Below are positions 52,701-63,500 of a stretch of 64,000 nt of DNA, in pieces (position 1 is the stretch's first letter; each line of letters opens with the position of its first letter). A program made the translations under genes and the position numbers. The notes under the pieces were generated by a model. It made no database searches. It had not been told where the DNA came from and was given only the letters and a program-made list of their open reading frames with translations. This stretch comes from Apostichopus japonicus. Lineage: Eukaryota; Echinodermata; Holothuroidea; Aspidochirotida; Stichopodidae. The stretch lies in NCBI RefSeq assembly GCF_037975245.1, contig NC_092564.1, forward strand, positions 23,570,484-23,634,483, written 5' to 3'.

Positions 52701-55700
52701 TCACCAAAACTGATATAGGACAAAAAGTTAAATTACCTTCGTACAATGCTTTAGGTCATTACGTAGTAACCTTAGTACAATCATGCTTTAGGTTAATACT
52801 TTAATAATAACCTAGTACAATGCTTTAGGTTAACACTTATGACCCTAGTACAATGCTTTAGGTTATCACTTCGTAACCTAGTACAATGCTGTAGGTTAGC
52901 ACTTAATAACCTAGTAGTAAGTACAATGCTTTAGGTCATTACTTAGTAACCTAGTACAATGCTTTAGGTTAATACTTAGTAACCTAGTACAATGCTTTAG
53001 GTTAACACTTATTACCCTAGTACAATGCTTTAGGTTAACACTTTGTAACCTAGTACGATGCTTTAGGTCATTACTTAGTAACCTAGTACAATGCTTTAGG
53101 TTAATACTTAGTAACCTAGTATAATGCTTTAGGTTAACACTTATTACCCTAGTACAATGCTTTGGTTAACACTTAGTAACCTAGTACAATGCTGTAGGTT
53201 AACACTTAGTAACCTAGTACAATGCTTTACATTATTACTCAGTAACCTAGGAGAGAAAAAAACTTCCAGAAATTTATATGATTGCTGACACAGCCAAAAA
53301 GAGTGCAATTGTTTGCTTGTAATACTCACCACATGGCACATACTGTACTTTATGTCAGAAATATCCAATCAAGAAAATGTCAAAAGGGAACTGATGCATT
53401 TACAATATTAATGGAGGAGAACCCTTTTAATCAATAAATTGACAAGGTGTTTAAAGGGGGGTCCATAAAACTTACCCAATTCCCAAATATCACAACAAGT
53501 AGGATTTTCTTCAAGTTAGGAAGAAGGTATTGACTATAATTGAAGTCATACAGTTTGGCAAAGCCCAATCCCTTTAAAAGTGTCAACTGTCATAGAACAT
53601 GGCAGTGTGTGCAACCGAAAGAACATCACGGAAATGTGATCCAAATTTATCCGACTTTACAATCTGATGAAACTTAAACCAAAAAGACACTTGAACTTTT
53701 CTTTACAAGAAATTGACAAACGCCTCACGATTTGAGATTACTGCAGATAAACACAGATGAAATATTAAAACAGAACGTTTTAGTTTTGACTTATTACAGT
53801 ATATCCTCTCAAGGCTAGGTTTATCTAACAATCGCTGTGATGTGTATTGATCATATTTCATGTAAAATACAGATGAAAAATTGCAGTCAAAGATGAAAGA
53901 GAGCTGCAAGGCGCTTTCCTTTTTAACTTTTTCAAAAAGCTTCAAATTTCAAATCGATGAAGTTTTCAAAAGGTGATGATAGCAAAGCCAGTTAGAAGAT
54001 GGGCCATGTAACAGGGTCATTGTAAAAAGAAAGTTATAAAAACAAAATAACTTCGTTTACAGGCAATGATCGTTTTGTGTCTTTTGTTTTTTCAACAAAC
54101 GTGAATCACACTTTAAGTAAAGTCATAACATCTTTGATTAAAACGAAGAAAAAATCAGAAAATATTTGATTTTTCAAGCATCTTGTTTTTTTCTAAGCAA
54201 TGTAAATAATCTCAAACATTGCTGACAGAACTTGAGAAGAGTAAGGGGAGGAAGTTTTCATTTAGTCCGGGATTTCAAAGTGGATCCTTTCCCTAATTCC
54301 AGGTGGTACAGAAGAGCCCTTATGATGGACTTGGAACCTATCAGACAACACTATTAATGAACCACTGCTGGATAGAAGATGGGGCATTGCCTAAAATATG
54401 CTAGGAAGTCAAATGTGACCACTCAAAATCAAAGTTAAATCAACCGTTTTACACTCACTCTCAAAACATTTACCTCTCGTGTAGTTGTGTTCACTCTTCA
54501 TAGTCTTGGAAGGGTCATGGCATCAGAAACAGTACTTTTGATAAATTTTGGCAAGTTTAGTATTTTAAAAATTTAGGGCCAGTTACTAGTGACCCTTTAT
54601 TCTAATGAAAGCAGCTTGTGTGAAAATAATGCAAATTGTTATGTTTATATATATTTTGTTGTCTTTTTTGTGCATCATAATCAATGAAAATAGTTACTAA
54701 AATTACTTCTTTTGAACAGCCATGTCTTAACCAAAATCTAAATGCTATTATTTTTTTTTCTCCAATTTTACAGACTCTTTAAGCGATCTAACCCTCATCC
54801 TTGGGAGAAAGTGAATCCATCTCAACAGCAGAAGGTGAAGTTTTTCAATATAAACATAATATGATTGTGCCACATACTTAAATATTCATGAGTTGAAAGC
54901 CTATTTAATGACATTGATTGGACCAGTTATATTAATATTCATGATCAGTGATAAATTGCAAAAAAAAAGAAGATTGATTGGATCAATTCAAAAGATGCCG
55001 TCTCCTTCTCTGAGAGGAAATGTGCTCTTTGCAGAGAACAGTTATGACAAATGGCTGCTGTTCTAAAGTAAAGTCACAAAGTGGTTTATTGAGAGTGAAA
55101 AGGAAATGATGCATGAGGTTTAAAAAGGGTTTTCATCACTAATTGATTAATAAAAAAATGGTAGATGAAACAAAGCAGAAATTTGCCTTTGAAATAAAAA
55201 AAATTAAAAAACTACATTACCTGGCTTTTAATTTCAAATTGTCATTTTGAAGTTTCCATTTATTTTAAATTAGGACATGTACAGGTATATCCTTCTATAG
55301 TTTTCTACAAAATGACTGTTAATTACTAAATAACTGATCCCAATTTGTCCTAAACATTTCATCACCGAGATACTTTTCGATATTATGATTAATCACATCC
55401 AAAATGTAAATTAGTACTTTGAAAAATAACATTTTGCAATGAGTTAAAAAAAAAAAAACTTAGGCTAGTCAAGCTCATGAAATGAATGATTTTTGGATCA
55501 TGACACCAAAAGTTTGTTAAAAATCATGCCACCTTCTAAAAAAAAAGTAAAATTTCTTAAACCTGCTTTAGTGCTTTTATGAATATTGTCAGCTCACATG
55601 AATCTTGCTCTGTGTTTACAGTCTCCAGTAAGTGAGATATCATTACTATACTCAGACCTACATTTACCCAACCATGCCCCTTGAGTCTAAGATACCCCAT

Positions 55701-58189
55701 TGAGTCTCAAAACTGTGTGACTTCAGAATGCTCTGTTAATTCATAATTTATGCGCTGGAATTGAGATATAAGTGAGGGTGCATTACGTAAATCCTGGCTC
55801 AGAGTTCCTATACTTTTTAAGAGCGTACTTTGTTTATCAGAAGACGAAGCAATTATCTTCTCTCCCCGAGAGATTTCCTGAGATTTATCAATCAGAGTGG
55901 TGACAGATATAATTTCACTTCGACCAATTTCTCTTAATATGTCTGGATGGGAATAACTGGGTGTATATCTCAAAAAATTTCGGAACTAAGCACGAAACGG
56001 ATTGCTCAGATAAAAGCAATATCGGATCACATAAAAAACAAGTAATTATCTCTTCTGATTGAAGCAGACTAGGGAAATTTAAAATGTTTAGAGCAGAAGA
56101 AAGGATTTTTCTTCAACTATCGTAACAGTCACATATTGTACATCTCATTTAGGTTTGATAACATCAAGACTTCAAACATCAGGAAAATAATTTATTGTTT
56201 AAAATTTTGTGTAGCAGTTTTCATGTCTCTTAATATTCTCTTTTAAAATACTGCACTTCCTGTGTGCAAGAAATGCTGTGCACTGTTTTCACTTGCTTAG
56301 CAATTTACACAGGAGTCGGTGATACAGTATCAGATAAAGTATACCTTGATACAAAAACAATTCTGAATTATTCATAAATTTCTTAATTAGTTGCAAATTA
56401 ATGTAACCTAATAGATTAAAACAGCTGCTATAACATGAAACACAAGTTTATTTTGCTTGTAATGAAAACTAAAATTACACAAGATTATTTAACTTTTAAT
56501 GAAATGAACCATGCATGCATGCATATACATACTGTATATATATATATATACATACGTACATACACACACATATATACAGTTCTTTACACTACAATGTCTC
56601 ATATTCCTCATACTCGAATTATCAAATCAAGTACGTATATCGTCCACTGGTTCAGCTGTTTTATTTTGATGATTAAAATTCATCTACTTAAGATGATCCG
56701 TCCACTGAAACGGCAGAGAGAGAGAGCCCTGGTATGGGCAGGGATAATAAATCAATACGTTAAGACTGACCTTGGTCAAATGCATTGCTTTCCTCGGGCA
56801 TCAAATCTACCTTATAAAATTATTGGTCGCGTTCTCCTAATTACCTGACAACATCAAATAATAACATTGCTAGGGAAATGCACTCCGAGGCCAGAAGAGT
56901 TAAACTTCCCATCTTAAAATAATGATTTGAAATTTTGTTCACAAAAAGAGTTCGATAACTGTGTGTAAACAGACTATTTTACACTGAGACTTGTGGTATT
57001 ACTACATGATATGCTAATGAACTCAGTGAAGCAAAATGGTGTGTGCTCCCTTGGGAAATTGTAATCACGAAACCGGTGCAAAACAGGAGGCTTCAAAGCT
57101 TTTAGAACACTTCAATAGTTACGGCAATTCGAGACGAGATGTGGTAATTTATGGATCCAATATGTGATGGGTTTGTTAAAAGTGGTAAAAAGCAGGAAGG
57201 GAGTGTTTACAACGTAATAAATTCCAAAGATATATATATAGGTGTTCAAACATGAGTTCAGAAAACATTGAAAGGTTTTGTATTTTATTTCACAAGAGAT
57301 GTTCCATGCCGAGATATAGGTTAATTGCATAATCAGATAGATATCAACTTAGAAAGTTTCATGTCATATGCATCGAGACCTAGACAGAATTTGCATAGAA
57401 TGGGTGGAAATCGTTAATGAACATTCATTAAATTTGTGGAGTGAAATATCAGCTAAAGGTAAACATGAGCAGGAAGATATAATCTTATCATTTTCTACAT
57501 TACTTTCTTAAATTGTTTATTTTGTGTCAACAAACATGACATTTCTTGTAATCAATCTTGTTATTGCAAAAATATCCAATTACATCCTATGATATTCTTT
57601 ATACATTACACTGGACTCAAAATGGGCTGCAAATTTGTAGCAAAGTTAAAGGTTTTTACATCAGCCTTCAACTTAGTAAATTTGCTTAAACTAAGTTGCA
57701 AATGGTGAGGTATTTAACTACATCAATATGCTATCTGTGCTAGTGCTACTACAGTACTTCAAACTCTGAATTTTTTTTTTTTTAAATTAAAAAGATAATA
57801 ATAATAATGAATTTTTCTTACTGATTCCTAACAATGCTCTATGTAACTAGTACATGCAAGAATTGCACTTTTTCTTCAAGTGAAGATTTCACCCTTCTGG
57901 TCGAGAACAACCTAAACATATTAGAAGGTCACTCAGTAGGCTAGAGGGCGGTGTTTGGTGGAAAGGTCATCCCAATATATCGGCAGATGATGCAATAACG
58001 CTATGAAGGCAATGTGAATCAAAAGTACAACATCCAGTTATGATTATTAAGAAATCAGTAAGTGTCTTTCTTATTTTTTATATTTTAACTTCTTTACTAT
58101 TTTCTCTTTTCCAGTTTTTGAAGTTGAACCAAGAATATAAACCAATCCCAGCTTTGGAGAAGCTCAAACAAGAGATGGGAGAGCGATAA
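43719..58189 (+). CDS. NMES1: NMES1/C15orf48-like (NDUFA4/COXFA4-family) small mitochondrial protein, four coding exons
   Basis: The spliced product is 94 residues. A short leader ends GMANYE, then one membrane segment (about 21-44, LFPVVIIVGAVCAMAGSFSI) and SLFKKTDVV, and then SNPHPWEKVNP (55-65) and KLNQEYKPIPALEKLK (73-88). The order P-VV...YSL-K-TDV...NP-PWE-V-P...NQ--KPI--L is that of human NMES1/C15orf48 and is closer to it than to NDUFA4, which shares NPEPW. In vertebrates these proteins sit in the inner mitochondrial membrane with cytochrome c oxidase, where C15orf48 can replace NDUFA4. The same role here is inference. All four junctions are GT-AG and in frame. Usual family length is 80-90 residues. 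In vertebrates the 3' UTR carries miR-147; I do not see it here. Confidence 0.9.
45130..45142 (-). promoter_or_regulatory. Perfect DR1 nuclear-receptor motif
   Basis: TGACCTTTGACCT, the reverse complement of AGGTCAAAGGTCA, inside intron 1 of the NMES1-like gene. Confidence 0.45.
46527..47236. repeat. 146-bp tandem satellite, about 4.8 copies
   Basis: The marker GACTGTAAA recurs at 46593, 46739, 46885, 47031 and 47177, exactly 146 bp apart each time. Units share CAAAGGAATCTACA, GCTGCTCTTGAGTACACC, CCTAACCCATTGCTGTTCC and CAGCTGCACAGTTA. The first and last copies are degraded. The period is not a multiple of three, so short open frames across it are not protein repeats. Confidence 0.96.
47584..48050. 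mobile_element. hAT-type MITE, 467 bp, with perfect 8-bp target duplication
   Basis: The left end is TAGGGATGCACCGGAT, and the reverse complement of the right end is TAAGGATGCACTGGAT (14 of 16 identical). Flanking direct repeats CAACTAGG lie at 47576-47583 and 48051-48058. Both subterminal regions are packed with CCGG/GGCCGGAT motifs, including four tandem 15-bp CCGGCCGGATTTCAT units near 47933-47990. TAGGGATGCACCG-type ends are known from hAT elements. There is no transposase ORF. Confidence 0.9.
48623..49050. repeat. Inverted (foldback) array of about 55-60 bp units
   Basis: The left arm carries units such as AATCTGAAAATTGA followed by GTTTTGACGACATCAT and CCAACTCATCAAA. The right arm carries the reverse complements (GAGTTGGTATGATGTCGTCA, CGTCAATTTTCAGATT; also TGACAAGTTGATGCATC opposite GATGCATTAACTCGTCA). 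The switch in orientation is near 48840. Confidence 0.85.
49134..49222 (+). CDS. NMES1: NMES1-like coding exon 2 (membrane segment)
   Basis: It encodes LFPVVIIVGAVCAMAGSFSI and YSLFKKTDV plus two bases. The acceptor is ATCTCCTCCAG and the donor is GTAAGT. This is the single membrane-spanning helix and the family's YSL-K-TDV signature. It is the most diagnostic exon of the gene. Confidence 0.92.
49751..49841 (+). repeat. tRNA-like sequence (SINE head or tRNA pseudogene)
   Basis: TGGCCGAGTGG (box A) and AGTTCGATACC (box B) are correctly spaced. GATGCTG and CAGGGTC form an acceptor stem with one mismatch, followed by A. The T stem has one mismatch, and there is a long variable arm as in serine/leucine tRNAs. 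The anticodon loop reads ATTTGAA, so the would-be anticodon TTG does not fit a serine or leucine tRNA. A degenerate tRNA-derived repeat is therefore likelier than a working gene. Confidence 0.6.
51424..51717. mobile_element. Possible degraded hAT-like MITE
   Basis: The left end CAGGGGTAGATCTAGGATTT and the reverse complement of the right end CAGGAATGAATTCAGGGG align at about 10 of 17 positions. There are G/C-runs inside and CCCTCCCT near the centre. I see no matching 8-bp flanking duplication. Confidence 0.35.
52735..53251. repeat. 33-bp minisatellite, about 15 copies
   Basis: The unit is AACCTAGTACAATGCTTTAGG plus TTAACACTTAGT, with variants (TCATTAC, TTAATAC, ATTACCC). Each unit contains AACCTA and its reverse complement TAGGTT 11 bp apart. 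The 11-residue repeats read on the minus strand are artefacts of the 33-bp period. Confidence 0.96.
54774..54834 (+). CDS. NMES1: NMES1-like coding exon 3 (NPHPWEKV motif)
   Basis: It completes a valine codon and encodes LFKRSNPHPWEKVNPSQQQK. The acceptor is TCCAATTTTACAG and the donor is GTGAAG. NP-PWE is the motif shared by NMES1 and NDUFA4. The spacing from the membrane segment matches NMES1. Confidence 0.92.
54835..58114 (+). other. NMES1-like intron 3 (3.3 kb)
   Basis: AT-rich unique DNA with short TA arrays near 56535-56575. Nothing further is recognised. Confidence 0.75.
58115..58189 (+). CDS. NMES1: NMES1-like coding exon 4 (C-terminus and stop)
   Basis: It encodes FLKLNQEYKPIPALEKLKQE and MGER, then TAA. 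The acceptor is TCTCTTTTCCAG. The NQ--KPI--L segment matches the NMES1 C-terminus and is absent from NDUFA4. Confidence 0.92.
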   Translation, partial: FLKLNQEYKPIPALEKLKQEMGER

Positions 58190-59560
58190 ATGGCCAATCG
58201 TTAGCAATATAACTCCTTAAGTAAATGTGACTGAATTTAAGAATTTTATTTCAAATATTCTCCCTTCACTGAGTTACGTTATGCAATCACCATGGAAACA
58301 ATTAGTGCTGAATAATCCACCTAACCATATCAGAATGAAACGCTTTCTTCACATCATAACGGATGGGAACTAGCGCCGTGGGAATTGTAAAAGAACAGAA
58401 CGCGCAGCTGGAAAAATATGCTGACTGAATATAGATCTAACTTGAACAACGACACATTGTATCGTCACGACGACGATAAACCCCAAGCAAGAATTATTCG
58501 ACGGTGGATTCAATGAGATGTAGTAGCTGTCTACCTTGTGATTTCACAAAAATAATTTAAAATAAGCATAGTTATTTTGATGGAATTTATTTGTGATAAA
58601 TGAATCTTCATTCTTGAAATAATTGACAGTGTTAATCTCACAAGTATTTGAGCAATATAAATACACATTTGATATACATTTAATGTAGGACATTACTGTA
58701 TGCACCACAATGTGTTTCTGACATATATGTTTAGTTCATACCGACTGTTTAACATGTAGGGGGTGTGTAGCTAGTTGGAAAAAAAGTACCAAAAATTAAA
58801 AAACCAAATTAAAGATATCATTTCATTCTAGTATCTATCATGTAATGGTCTAAAGTATATATATATATGCAGAAGGTATAATTTATAAAAAATTATATAG
58901 TTTCTAAATTATTGCATAACAATTGATATGTTAGCCATAACGTCAAGCATAGATATTGATTGTGGCATAAATCGGGTTAACCTTTCACAACAAAATACTT
59001 AAACCTCATTGATATTATATCATAGCCTATTGTGATGAAGGTACAATATATATCTATATATATATATCTATATCTATTGAACAGTCAACTTTCAAGTTTA
59101 GTCTTTCACTGCATATCTCTGTTTAGTTATTAAATATTAACGAACATGCACGAGAATATTAAAACCTTTCATGGGTTCTTTGCACTTAGTTTAATGACTT
59201 GTCACATTTCATTCATACTATGTTCATGCTGCAAGTGATACAAACAATGTTGTTTTCATGTCACCATAGCAACCATGTCGTTAAATCAGATATGGTGAGT
59301 CATTCTTTAGTCTTAGATAAAAAGTTAAGTCAGTGTAGATTGATGTCAAGAAATTGATGGAGTAATTGAACAAAATATTAATTGCAAAATATGATTTTCG
59401 TGCTTCAATCTTTAATTTAAATTCAAGGTGCTTTCGGTATCGGTACAGCTTTAACATATATATGTATTTTCAGTTGCATATCAGTATCACGTAATGAGTT
59501 CTTATCTTGTACTCTGAAATATACTCAGTCAGGTCTTGAAATAAAGTTATACTTTGAGTA
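58190..59560 (+). other. Probable 3' UTR of the NMES1-like gene
   Basis: The first AATAAA after the stop is at 59540-59545, giving a long AT-rich 3' UTR of about 1.35 kb if it is used. ATTAAA variants at about 58795 and 59158 could give shorter forms. I saw no obvious microRNA hairpin resembling miR-147. Confidence 0.45.
59540..59545 (+). terminator. Candidate polyadenylation signal
   Basis: AATAAA in GAAATAAAGTTATACTTTG, the first canonical signal downstream of the NMES1-like stop codon. A second AATAAA follows near 59836. Confidence 0.45.
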
Positions 59561-60085
59561 AACCTTTCAGAAACCTGAATTTTGTAGACCTTTTTTTTTT
59601 TAAACTTTCAATTTATTTTCTGTTATGAACATATTTGCTCTTATGTTGAAATAGAATAATTGCCAAATTGTATGCTCATGAGTGGCAGACTAAAATACAC
59701 TGTAGCATTCATCTTCTTATGAAACTCGGTGAACTATTGGTCACGAACCAAATGGCTTCCCAAGCGTTTAAAAGCATATTTAAGAAACATGATCAGTAAA
59801 TTAGCAATGTTTCTGATGGGATAACATGAGAGTAAATAAATCCTGTAGTGTGTTAGGTCCTTTCCCAAAGTTTTGATAAATTTCTCTGAAATGCCTTCTC
59901 TGAAATGCTTTTGTCAATACTAACTTTTCAGTCAATGTGCAATCGATTGCAATCGAATCAGTCAATGTGCAGTTTTATCATCAATTACCAGATAGTACAT
60001 ACTAGATGATTTTGGTCCTTGATTTTGGTCGTGACCAGTCGGAGGGAAATCACGACATGTACTGCCAAGAAATCGGTTTGGGAAG

Positions 60086-60133
60086 CGGGGCTTTACGGGT
60101 ATGTGGTACGGGTATGTGGTACGGGTATGTGGT
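60086..60133. repeat. Short tandem GGGTATGTGGTAC, three copies
   Basis: A 13-bp unit repeated three times near the DR1 motif. Confidence 0.9.
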
Positions 60134-60171
60134 AATTGTATTAAAAACTATACATTCCCTAGCCTACTCAG

Positions 60172-60184
60172 TGACCTTTGACCT
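60172..60184 (-). promoter_or_regulatory. Perfect DR1 nuclear-receptor motif
   Basis: TGACCTTTGACCT, the third exact copy in the window, about 2 kb beyond the NMES1-like stop codon. Confidence 0.45.
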
Positions 60185-60821
60185 ATGTGGACACTTTCTA
60201 CTTTGCCACTTGTTAAGTCTACAGGTTATGTGATATTCCGGTCGATACATTTCAAACCCTTGAAACAAGCTCGCTTCTGTTCGAAGAAGAATGAAAATGA
60301 GATGGCTCCCTGGCCGACATCTGTCATTAATGTCTCTCATCTTGAGTTACCACTCTCCTCTCTGCCTTTGTCACTCATCACAGTTAAAGAAGTATAGTTC
60401 CATTGCAAGCAAACCTCACAGATAAAACAAAAATTCCCTTTTTTATTTTCATGAGTTTCTTTGATAATTACCAATTAGCAATATAATTTCTTTTGCTGTT
60501 TCCCCTTATCATAGGCCCCTCTCAATCAGGGGTGGTGGAAAAAAAGAATTGTTTTTTCTTGTTTTCTTGACCAAAGCAATACAAAGATACTGAAAGTCAG
60601 GTTTTCAAAGGATGATTTCATAAAAGTTTTTGTATTAGTAGACTTAAGGCGTAACAGAAGTGCCAAATTAACAAAAATAACTTCCACATCTGCTAAACAA
60701 GAGAGATATTATTGAGATATTTTAAATCAACATTATGGCCTCTGGTTTAGAGCTGTTTTTATAGGGAAGCTATAAAGCTATTCTAAACAGGAAAGTGGAA
60801 ATATTGACTTTCATTTTTCAG

Positions 60822-60943
60822 CTTTGGTCTCAAATGGAAGAACTTCAAACGGAGAGGAATCATCATATCTACAGTGTGCTGTTGTAGTAGCAGGTGTCTT
60901 GCGACAGTTTTGTGATTTAATTACTCAAATTGCACGACTGGAG
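60822..60943 (+). CDS. Unidentified candidate exon
   Basis: After a split codon it reads LVSNGRTSNGEESSYLQCAV and VVAGVLRQFCDLITQIARLE, 40 codons open. It is bordered by the acceptor TTTCATTTTTCAG and the donor GTGTGT (phase 1 in, 0 out). The second half has an amphipathic-helix pattern. I do not recognise the family. A possible next exon starts at 62622 (acceptor CTTATCTACCTAG; VKEKYLYVSNEGSKTLS), but it reaches a stop soon. No upstream partner exon was found. It may be part of a gene continuing past the window, or chance. Confidence 0.35.
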
Positions 60944-61510
60944 GTGTGTTTGTTTAATATTTCCTTCACTCACCGAGAAGTCTCGGAACAGATTCATTTT
61001 TATTCGGCTCCCAAAAAATGTTTTAACTACGCCATGAAAGAATATCCATCGACACATTGTAGCCATATGTATGCAATGTTGATTGCTTCTGTCAAACATA
61101 CACAGACACAAACTGTATGAATCATTTTAATTTGAAAACCAGGAAGCCTAGATAGAGTTTTTTTGTTCTTTTTTTGCTGTGCTTTTGCACTATGCCTTTT
61201 AAAATGTTATGTGATCATGTGAGAACACTACAAAAAATTGAAGATGATGAATTTTTTTGGTATGACAGCACCTTTGATGGAGGATGTTGCATTTGAAAGA
61301 TGCGTGGGAGTACTGAATATATTCAAACTCTCAGGGTGAACAATGCAGTTTGTTTGGATTAGACATTTTTGCTACCATCTTTAAATGCAAATGGAGATGT
61401 TAGCTGAAACAATCTGCATAGATTAGTTACATGTCCAAAGTCTGTGTGGCAAACATTAGCAATGGAAGGTAGTTGAACTCTAAAGAAACCTGGAAAGGTC
61501 TCATCATAGA

Positions 61511-61860
61511 ATAATAATAATAATAATAACTAAGATTTATAATGCGCTAATTATAAACAAAATAGTTGTCAAAAGCGCCGTACATATATAGTTTGAATAG
61601 AAAGAAAAGCAAAAACAATAATGCAACAATGAAAAATCATTACAAATCATATTGAAAAAATGTTTAGCATAGAGGTAGGCTTTTAGTTAAGATTTGAAAA
61701 GTGATTTAATAGGTATACATATTAAATGGTTTGGGAGGGTATTCCACAATTTGGGACCAGAAACTGAAAAAAGCACGGTTGGCATAGGTAACCCCATTTG
61801 GTTCTAGGTACTAGGAGGGTAATAGAAGGGTAATATTAAACAGAGAGGGGATTCACCAAG
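61511..61860 (-). mobile_element. LINE 3' end (L2/CR1-like), minus strand
   Basis: On the minus strand, a decayed frame with RAFFSFWSQIVEYPPKPF resembles the ...AF...PKLWN.LP... C-terminus of non-LTR reverse transcriptases. It is followed by TTTTCAAATCTTAACTAAAA (the FKS.LKT segment), GTACGGCGCTTTTGAC, GCGCATTATAAATCTTAG and an ATT repeat. A 5'-truncated, mutated insertion. Confidence 0.72.
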
Positions 61861-63139
61861 CAGACTCAGCCGTCTTGCAAATGATGAGTGTCCCTCACTC
61901 TAGATGACCCAGTCCAAGACTCACCGGGACGGAGACATCTCTTGACCTATTCAAATTGGTAAGCTTTGCGGTGGTGGTGAGTTTTCCATGGATTCCATGT
62001 AAGTAGGTTCACTAAAAATTCTGAAGCAGGTAGCCAAACCAACCACACTTCCACATCAGAGGTGCCTCTCCTAGCCTACTTTGCATATGACAATCCAGGC
62101 TGAAGACGTTATTGTCATCAACTGTTGGAGTCCATTAGTTTCGATTAGTCTTGAGTCTGTTATAATCAGTCTGAAAACCAGTTTTTTACGAATAACCAGT
62201 ATCCCTTACATGGAATAGTTTAAACATTCTTTGTAACTTCATCTACTTCCACTCCTTGAAGGTTACAATATGACACCAGCAGCTGGACCTGATGTGTGGA
62301 GAATTCGTTCTAGATTCACGATTAAATGGAACTGGAAATGTTACTTTACTCAGTGAAATGTATCTAGCAATTAAGAACAGCCCACGGTGGGCCTGTCACA
62401 TCTATTGTAGATTTCTGAAATACAAGAGCAGTATAATTAAAGGCTAAGGATGTAGCACATTGAACCCCAATGGTTAGGAAAGCCTTGTTGTACGTGCTCA
62501 TGTGAAATCCTATCCAAGTAAATTATCAAGGTGCACACCAACTTTCTCACCTCAAAGCTATCTTTCCAAGAATATTAAATGTATATCTTATTTTGTATAC
62601 CTTTTTTCTTATCTACCTAGGTCAAGGAAAAATACTTGTATGTATCTAACGAAGGGAGCAAGACTCTAAGTGTTACACCACACTGTTACTTAGTATCTAT
62701 TTTACTATGAACACAGATAAACAGCCTTTCTACATTGGCATCACGTATCAGTACTTCACGTCTGACCAACGTCATCTTTCAAGAAATTAGCATTCATAGC
62801 AATACTGATATTGAAAAAACATGGTGGTTTCTTGCAATGAATGGGTAAATTATAATACAAGCAACTGTTTCCAACTGTTTCCTTGGAAACGAACAGAGTT
62901 ACATTAACACTGTCATCATATAATGAATGCTCAGGAAATTTATTATCTTGATCGAGTTGTTTTCTTTATACTGTGGTGTTCAACATGCACAGCATATGTG
63001 TGTAGGTATACTTTACCATATCTGAAGGTCGTTGTGAGTTATATTAAAGTCTACACACAGTATAATGGCTTTACACACAAGTCTAGCACAATGCATGATG
63101 GTAGCACCCAATGATACACATTACTTGTTTCCTTTGAGA

Positions 63140-63500
63140 CAGGGTTAGTGAATTTACTACTATAACAGTGAAGTTACTATGAAACTTACTACTGAAACAA
63201 TGAACTTATTAGTGAATAGTGTACATACAACTGAAACAGTGAACTTATCAGTGTACTCACTACTGAAGCAGGGAACTTACTATTGAGTTTACAACTGAAA
63301 TCAGTGAAACTAGCAGTGAACTTACTGAAACAGTGAACTTATTAGTGTACTCACTACTGAACTTACTACTGAAACAGTGAACTTATTACCGTGAACTTAT
63401 TACGTCAGGCCAACTTACTTTTACACAACTTATTATTGCACGTAATACTTAAAGCGTGAACGTAAAACTGAACTCCCTACTGAACTTATACTGAAACCTT
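63140..63500. repeat. Degenerate minisatellite
   Basis: Many imperfect copies of ACTGAAACAGTGAACTTA with spacers such as TTAGTGTACTCACT. The period is irregular, about 24-50 bp. Confidence 0.85.

Larger units (their letters stand above)
49223..54773 (+). other. NMES1-like intron 2 (5.6 kb)
   Basis: It contains the tRNA-like sequence, a possible hAT remnant, imperfect AACATTCAA repeats near 51180-51295, C/G-runs and the 33-bp minisatellite. No further exon was recognised. Confidence 0.75.
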
